From the NCBI GenBank assembly GCA_013397845.1, contig VZTG01009144.1, positions 1,021,122-1,085,121 of the forward strand: a stretch of DNA of 64,000 nucleotides. Direction: 5' to 3'. Numbering within the stretch: position 1 is the first letter of the stretch; the number at the start of each line of letters is the position of its first letter. Position numbers and translations under genes: made by a program. Positions 58,077 to 64,000 of this stretch are shown here, in pieces. The notes under the pieces are model-generated. The model saw nothing but the letters and a program-made list of their open reading frames with translations, did not search any database and was not told the DNA's origin. The DNA comes from Melanocharis versteri. Taxonomy: Eukaryota > Chordata > Aves > Passeriformes > Melanocharitidae.

Positions 58077-61000
58077 ATACAACTCAGCACGATGCCTTGG
58101 CTGGATTCTTTTTTCCATAATACCCAGAAAAACGCTTTGATCCAGCCGTGCTGGAGCCTGATGCTTGGCTTTGCTCTGCGGTGCTGTTGCATCACCCTCC
58201 TCGTGGGAAGAAAGGCGATTCCCACGGCTCCCGTGGGCTGTGTCCTCCTGTCCCTACCAGCCACAGCTCCGTCCTGCCTGGCACACTGGCACGGGCTGGG
58301 CAGCCAAAAACCCCTCTGCTCGTGGGCTCCTGCCCATCCCAGGGGGTGGGTGACAGCGGGAGCCTCGGTTCCCTTGCCAGCCTCCAGAGCCGTGTTCCTT
58401 CTCTCGCAGGGGTTATTGTGGGAGGGTGACGGGAGAGCTGATGAACAGCGTGACTGCAGATGCCTCATCTCCTTTGGAAAGCAGAGACAAGCGAGCTGAG
58501 GGTAGGGAATATTGCTCCATTTAAGCCTGCACCCAGAAGATGGCAGGTGGAGGCTGGTTTTAGGCAGAAGCTGCAAGGCTCTTCTTCCCAAATCAGCCTT
58601 TTTCCTTCTTCTCTCTGAGAGAACGCTTTGTCTTGAAAACTGTGAACTCACCAGCATTAGTTTCCTGCTGCCAAGTGGTTTCTCATGCTAATAAAATTAT
58701 ATTTAGAAGAGCGCCAGATTGTATAAATTGTCAATAATTTAAAAAAAAATATTCCCTGGAGCAGACGAGCTGTGGGCTTACTCTCCCCTTCTCTAGGATA
58801 AATTCTCTCTGAATCATACACAGACCTTGATTTTCCAGGCACACATGTTTGCATTTATTTACAATTTTTAATACACATAGGCTTCATTCCTTTCTTCACT
58901 TTTCACACTGCTGCCCTCTCTCTTCTTCACTCTGGCTGACAAATCCCTCTGTGCAAACACAAGAAAAATAATTTTACAGTCTCTCCCCTTTCACTGTGCA
59001 AAACTCTCACAGGGAAATACTTGTGGCATCCTCTTGTTAAAACATTGGCAGAAGATCAATGGGACAGCAGCTCCTTCATGTTAAACACTTAACTTTCAAA
59101 GGGAGCTTTAGATTTTATCACGAGCCTCAGGGGTCAACATCTTTTGCAAGCACCTAAATGCTGAGCACCTAAACCTCTGCACCTTGTTTGGACAGAGCTT
59201 GAGCGTTTGCCTCTCATGCCACAATCCCCGCTTTGAACTCGGCTGGGGCACAATGCCTCAAAAGAGAGGCCTCAGCAAGGTGCTCAGCACACCTAATGCC
59301 AGCTTCTCCTCTGGTAATCCACATAACCCAATTCTGGCAAATCCTTTGTCATTTGGTAACTTCCCAGGCAGCCAGCCAGTAGTTGAGCAGCACAGGCAAA
59401 GTTTTGTGTTGGAGCAGGTTTGGAGCTCCTCTGGGACCAGCTGCCTTTGATCCTGAGGTTTTTCCCATCCCAGCCTACCAGAATCTTGCAAAATCTGTGA
59501 CCTCTTCTTCGAAGCAGACCAACCCTCTCTGTGGCCCAGCTGTACAGCCCGGGCCCTTGGCTGGTTTTAAATTCAGGTGTTAGGTTACTAAACTCGACAG
59601 GACTCCCAGAGCATGGGCAGGATTGAGGGGAGCAAGAGGCACAAGTGGTCATGAAGAACACATTGGGAAAGTGCCTTTCCTCATCAACCCTCCAGCTTGG
59701 AGCAGGATGACCTCCATGGCTTCTCCCACCTTGGTTACCCTGTGATGATCCTGTTACATTGTGTGGCTCTGGACCAGCACCATGTTCAGAGGACAGGAGC
59801 AAAAAGACCCCATTTTTTGAGATGGAAAATGACATTTTAATGAGAGAAGCCAATGAGGCATCTTTAAGCCTGAGATGGCCCTCAGTGACGCCAAAATTCT
59901 CACAGCATATGGCCATAGCTAATCCTCTTTCATCTGGAGGGTGAGATAACAAGGACAGATCACAAGAGAACAGAAATTGCAGAAGTTCACTGTTTAATAA
60001 CCATCCCGTATTCTGCTTTTTCAGAGAAAATATCAAATAAAACACCTCCCTACCTCACAGATCTAACTACCATCTCCTCCACCTGTGCTGGTGAAGTGGA
60101 GAGTGGAAGTAATCTGCTTTGAGGGAATTATTTCCCTCACTTGGGGAAACTTCCCAAAATGTTGTCCCCAGGAGAGGCCAAGAAAGGCAGCACTCCAGCA
60201 ACAGCCACTTCCATTGTGATCCACCCTTCCAGCTGAGCAGGCACAGGGCTCCAGATAACCAGGATGGAAGGGATCCTTTGCTGGTGCCAGGTCTGTCCAC
60301 TCTTGGTTTTGGAATGCTGGATTCACCTTCCCAGCGGGGCTGATGGATCCCTGGGACAGGGCAGCAGTGGCCACGGGCCGTCCAGCCTGAGCTCCCATCT
60401 GTGTCTGGCTGCCTCCCCAAAAACACACACCAAAACAGAAATCAAACCTTCAGCTGCTGTTTTCCCTCGATTTTCTTCCTACACCTTTTAAGTTGTGTTG
60501 GGTTTGGGTTGTTTTGTTGAGTCGTTTTGGTTTTTTTTTGACAGCTTTGAAAGGTGAGTGAGTCATGATACATCTGAGATCTCTCTTAGATAACATGAGC
60601 ATCTTCACAGCTCTTTCTCTCCCTGGGGAGGAAGGGGTAGAGGCTGGGGTGGGATGAGGGCCAGGTGCTCCCCACCTCTCACTGAGTCCCCTCACCAGTT
60701 AAAATGCAATCAGAATGAAATCTGTGCATGATCTCACTGCAATGAAGCCACTGCTCACAGCTGAGCACCCTCCTGTGACCAGGCCATGCCCATGGCAGGG
60801 GAAGGATGTTATTTCCCTCTCACAGCTTCACTCTGCTGGTGATGCAGATGATCCTTTATTGTGTCCAGGCTCTTGGCCCATTTAACTTGTGAGCTCAACT
60901 GCTTCCTCCTCCTCCCCCAGCACAGGCACGTGTCACTGTCGCAACTCAGTTGAATCCTTTGCCCTACTTTTTTTCCCTTGGCATTCACAGCGTTTGACAA

Positions 61001-64000
61001 GGCTTTTCAAGCTGCCATGGGATGATCCAAGGGTGGTGGTGCTGACTGCAGGGCTCCCACAACCCGGCTGGGGAGGAAGCTCCGGACTTGGTTATCATTC
61101 CGGTTCACCCTCTTTTCCCGAAGAGGAGCAGGCTGGATCAGCTTGGAAAGGACTTTGGTCCAACCTCCTGCTCATGGCAGGGTTAGTGCTGAGATCCTAT
61201 CAGGTTGCTCAGGGCTTTACCCAATTTAGCACTGAGAGCCCTCAAAGGTGGATGTGCAACCTCCTGGGGCTGTCTGTCCCAGGGTTTGGCTCTCACTACG
61301 GTAAAGAAATTTTTCCTCGTTTCCAATTTCAACATCTTTTCTTTCACCTGTCCCATCTCCAGACCATGTACCACCATGAAGAGTCTGAATCCACCTGCTC
61401 AGGGACCTGCTTTTTTCGTGGTCATTGCTGTTAGATCCCCCTGAAATCTTCTTCTCACCAGGTTGAGTGACCCCACCTCCCTCTGCCTCCCCTCACCAAG
61501 CAAATGCTCCAGCCCCCAACTCTCTTGGTGGTTTTTCACTTCAGTTTTCCAACACCTTTCTTATTTTGGGGCACGGCCCAAAACTGAATAGTGGAAGGGA
61601 TTCTGAGCCATGGGGACAGGGAGAAGGATTGTTCAGGGAGCAGGTGGGAGAGCTGTAGGAGTGTTTCAGGGCACTGGAAAGATGTAGATGGTGACATTTG
61701 CAGGGAGCAGCAGGAGAATGTCAGAGTGTATTGGGTTCTTCATGGATTAGAGAACAGCTGAGCCTGCCCTGGGGTGAAAGGGCTCCCAGATGTTGGGAAT
61801 CAGCCAACAATTCCCTCCATCCCTATCACAGCTGAAGGGCTTAAATAGGAGCCCAGGGGAAGGATTTGTCTGTTTTCATGGACTACAGAGCAAAGAGAAG
61901 GTGAGGAGTTTGCCTAGTGGTGTGAGTGTTGGTGGTTATTTTCTGGGAGTTGGTGGGGGTTTTATTGGTTTGTTGCTTGCTTTTGTGGGTGGGTTGTTTG
62001 TTTTTTTTCCCCCTGAAATAAACAGTGTAGTTTAGGAGCTTCTCACAGGAGCAGCTGCAGTAATTGCGTCTGTGGGAAGGCTTAGAAAATGTGGAGGACA
62101 AGGATTACCCCAATACAGAAAGGAAAAATGGGGGAGGAATAAGACTTAACCCTATAGAAATGCAGGTCTCACAGGAAGAGCTGCTTGTTTCAACGCTCCA
62201 AATGAGGTGGTGCTTCAAGGCACCTCTTTGGCTTTGTCACCCCTGGGGCCATGAGGGACAAGGACTTCAGGAAGGTCAGTTCCTCAGGATTCTGGGGACA
62301 GCAGGGCTTTGGCAGAGCGTCGATCAGGAGCTGAAGGATGAGGTCAAAACTGAGCTTCTGCTGGGGCTGAGAGATGCCCTTCCGCTTTTTGAAGCTAAAA
62401 TTGCTCAATTAATTGTGAGTGAACAGCAATGCTGCTATCGTGGCAGGGGCTGGCTCTGACGCCTCTGGCCCTGCCAAGGAATGTTGTGCCTTTCTTTGGC
62501 AGGGTGATTTTGGGGAGTCACCTCTGACAAAGCCACCACTGCCTGGGAGCTGATGTAAACGCATCCTCCGTTTGCAGACGTGCCCTAAATCCTTATGCGC
62601 AGTTACACCAGGCCAGCGGGGGCTCCGGTTTCGCCTGATGGTGGTGATGACCCATGAGAAAGGAGGCAGGAGAGGCTGCAGAAGGTCCCCTGCGCCCTCC
62701 CCTGTCCCCGCGGGGCTGTCCCTGCCCGGAGGATGCTCCGTTCCCGGGCATCGGGCTCCCTCTGGTGACAGCCGGGAACGGGCTCTGGTCCTGGCTCGTT
62801 TCGGAAAGGAGCTCTAAAAGCCTCCTTGTGCCGGCCTTTGGGAGAAAGTCAGCCCGGCGAAAACGAGCAAAATGCGATTTTAGTGGTCCTTGGGCTCTGC
62901 TCGGGCAGGAGCCATCGCCTCCCACTAAAAAGCTCAGACACAGGGCGCAGTCTCCTTCATACAAGGGGTGAAAGGTAATGACTTTTTTGGCCTGAGAGTA
63001 CTCAGTCCCCTCTCTTCCCACAGGGCATTGCTCACCTCTCCTGCAGACCCTGGAGGAAGAAGTTTGGGGACAGAGAATGCAGCTGAGGTGAGCTGGCTTT
63101 GTATCTCTGTGGTTTGGGGAATGCTTTTTGGTCACTCTGCCAGGTGCAAACATTGAGATTTAGCATCAGCGCCGGGACTCTGAGCACGGCACATTTGCTG
63201 CACTTTTCACTGCACTCACCTGAGGCTTGGGCTCTGCCTCTGTGAAGGATTTCCCCCCTGAGAAAGGAGACCCAGCCAGAGCTCCTGCACCCAGCGGCTG
63301 TGGGACAGCACAGCCGCAGCATCCCTGCGACCCCTGCATCCCAACAGGGGACCTGCCGCTGCTGAGAGCGTGCTGCTGCTTGCTGTCGTGTCTCGGTGGC
63401 CCTTCCAGGTCCTGCTGACCCTTCCAATCCGTGAAATGTTTTTGGAACGGTCCAGGGTGCAGTACTGCCGATGGACACTGGATGCTGCCACAGACCGGGT
63501 GCCTTTATTGTGTCTCTTCAGTGTAGTTCTGGCACCAGGCTGTAATCCGTGAAATGTTTGGTGGTTTTTGTTTTTTGGTGTTTTTTTTTTCGTAAATCCC
63601 CAGCTCCCCGGCTGTGGTGATTAGGTGAGACCTAAACTTCTACCTCCCGAAATAGATATACATTTGTATATGTGTTTATATAGTTTAAGCCCTTCTAATT
63701 TGAGGTCAAATCACGATTCGAGAAATAGGCTGAGAGAACTCGGAGACAGAAAAACCAACTTGTTTGAAAAATCAGCGTGATGTTGCATGGTAGGGGGCAA
63801 ACAATTCCAGAGGACTAAACCCCAGGCCCTGTTTTGTTTGCAACTCTGATCAGCCCTGGGACACGTCCTGCAAATGTTGCCCTGGTAGCTCCAGGAGTCT
63901 GGCAGATGTCAGATTTTGAGACAGCTCTGTGATCCTCCTTGCCAAGCTCTGATAACAGCCCTGATTCCTGATTTCACAGAGCTCTTCTCTTCCAGGGACT
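58077..64000. other. intergenic with one CR1 fragment
   Basis: No further Kazal exon was found. The longest open frame of the whole window lies here on the - strand (59293-60045, 250 codons), but it shows no recognisable domain and no splice or promoter context. A GGCATTGCT exon-like stretch at 63024-63087 has splice-like ends but no Kazal cysteine spacing. Confidence 0.4.
61130..61440 (-). repeat. CR1 LINE 3' region, reverse
   Basis: Reverse-strand CR1: AGCTTGGAAAGGACTTTGGT, CCAACCTCCTGCTCATGGCA, and GTAAAGAAATTTTTCCTCGT. Strongly diverged; edges approximate. Confidence 0.7.

Noticed and set aside
57932..58657. Open frame of 241 codons on the - strand
   Set aside because: It overlaps the last exon and 3' end of the SPINK6-like gene in antisense and has no recognisable features.
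59293..60045. Longest open reading frame of the window, - strand, 250 codons
   Set aside because: No known domain, no promoter or splice context, low-complexity composition; in GC-rich avian spacer a frame of this length can occur by chance.
63024..63087. Exon-like stretch between CCCACAG and GTGAGC, ending near Arg-Glu-Cys
   Set aside because: Phase and cysteine position do not match the Kazal second-half pattern and no first half lies nearby.
63361..63405. Leucine- and cysteine-rich run like the ovoinhibitor leader
   Set aside because: No ATG in frame at the right place, poor donor and no Kazal exon before the window ends.

Overview
The window is genomic DNA from a bird. Its genes are split into many short exons bounded by GT/AG splice sites, it carries diverged CR1 LINE tails (the typical avian repeat), and it encodes two egg-white proteins I recognise, ovoinhibitor (SPINK5-type, 7 Kazal domains) and ovomucoid (3 Kazal domains). 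I cannot name the species. All genes found are on the + strand and encode secreted Kazal-type serine protease inhibitors, so this is the avian SPINK cluster.

Layout. 1-8.6 kb: mostly intergenic, but it holds a Kazal terminal exon (2679) with correct phase and length whose stop codon reads CGA, followed by a poly(A) signal, plus a second degenerate Kazal-like exon at 2209. 8.76-19.35 kb: ovoinhibitor, 16 coding exons, 471 aa. 19.5-31.4 kb: CR1 fragments and the remains of at least one dead Kazal gene (signal-peptide-like exon near 21.97 kb, first-half exon 23605-23738, second-half exon at 24134, another second-half exon at 28554). 31.58-36.78 kb: ovomucoid, 8 exons, 207 aa. 38.64-40.57 kb: a single-Kazal SPINK, 4 exons, 82 aa. 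46.35-50.37 kb: a triple-Kazal inhibitor, 8 exons, 200 aa. 53.72-57.98 kb: a SPINK6-like single-Kazal inhibitor, 4 exons, 82 aa, whose intron 2 contains a 227-bp perfect repeat on either side of a single N (probably an assembly error). 58.1-64 kb: no gene seen, one CR1 fragment.

All five intact genes share one plan: exon 1 encodes most of the signal peptide and ends in phase 1, a tiny exon 2 completes it, each Kazal domain is cut by a phase-2 intron after the fourth and fifth cysteines, domains are joined by phase-0 introns, and the last coding exon is always 46 nt. The loops predict different P1 residues: Arg x4, Phe, Met, Met (ovoinhibitor); Glu, Lys, Leu (ovomucoid); Met (38.6-kb gene); Arg, Met, Ser (triple gene); Arg (SPINK6-like). 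Together they would cover trypsin-, chymotrypsin- and elastase-like enzymes. Egg-white function of ovoinhibitor and ovomucoid is established knowledge; roles of the other three are inferred from family membership. No non-Kazal protein gene, tRNA, rRNA or CRISPR was seen.
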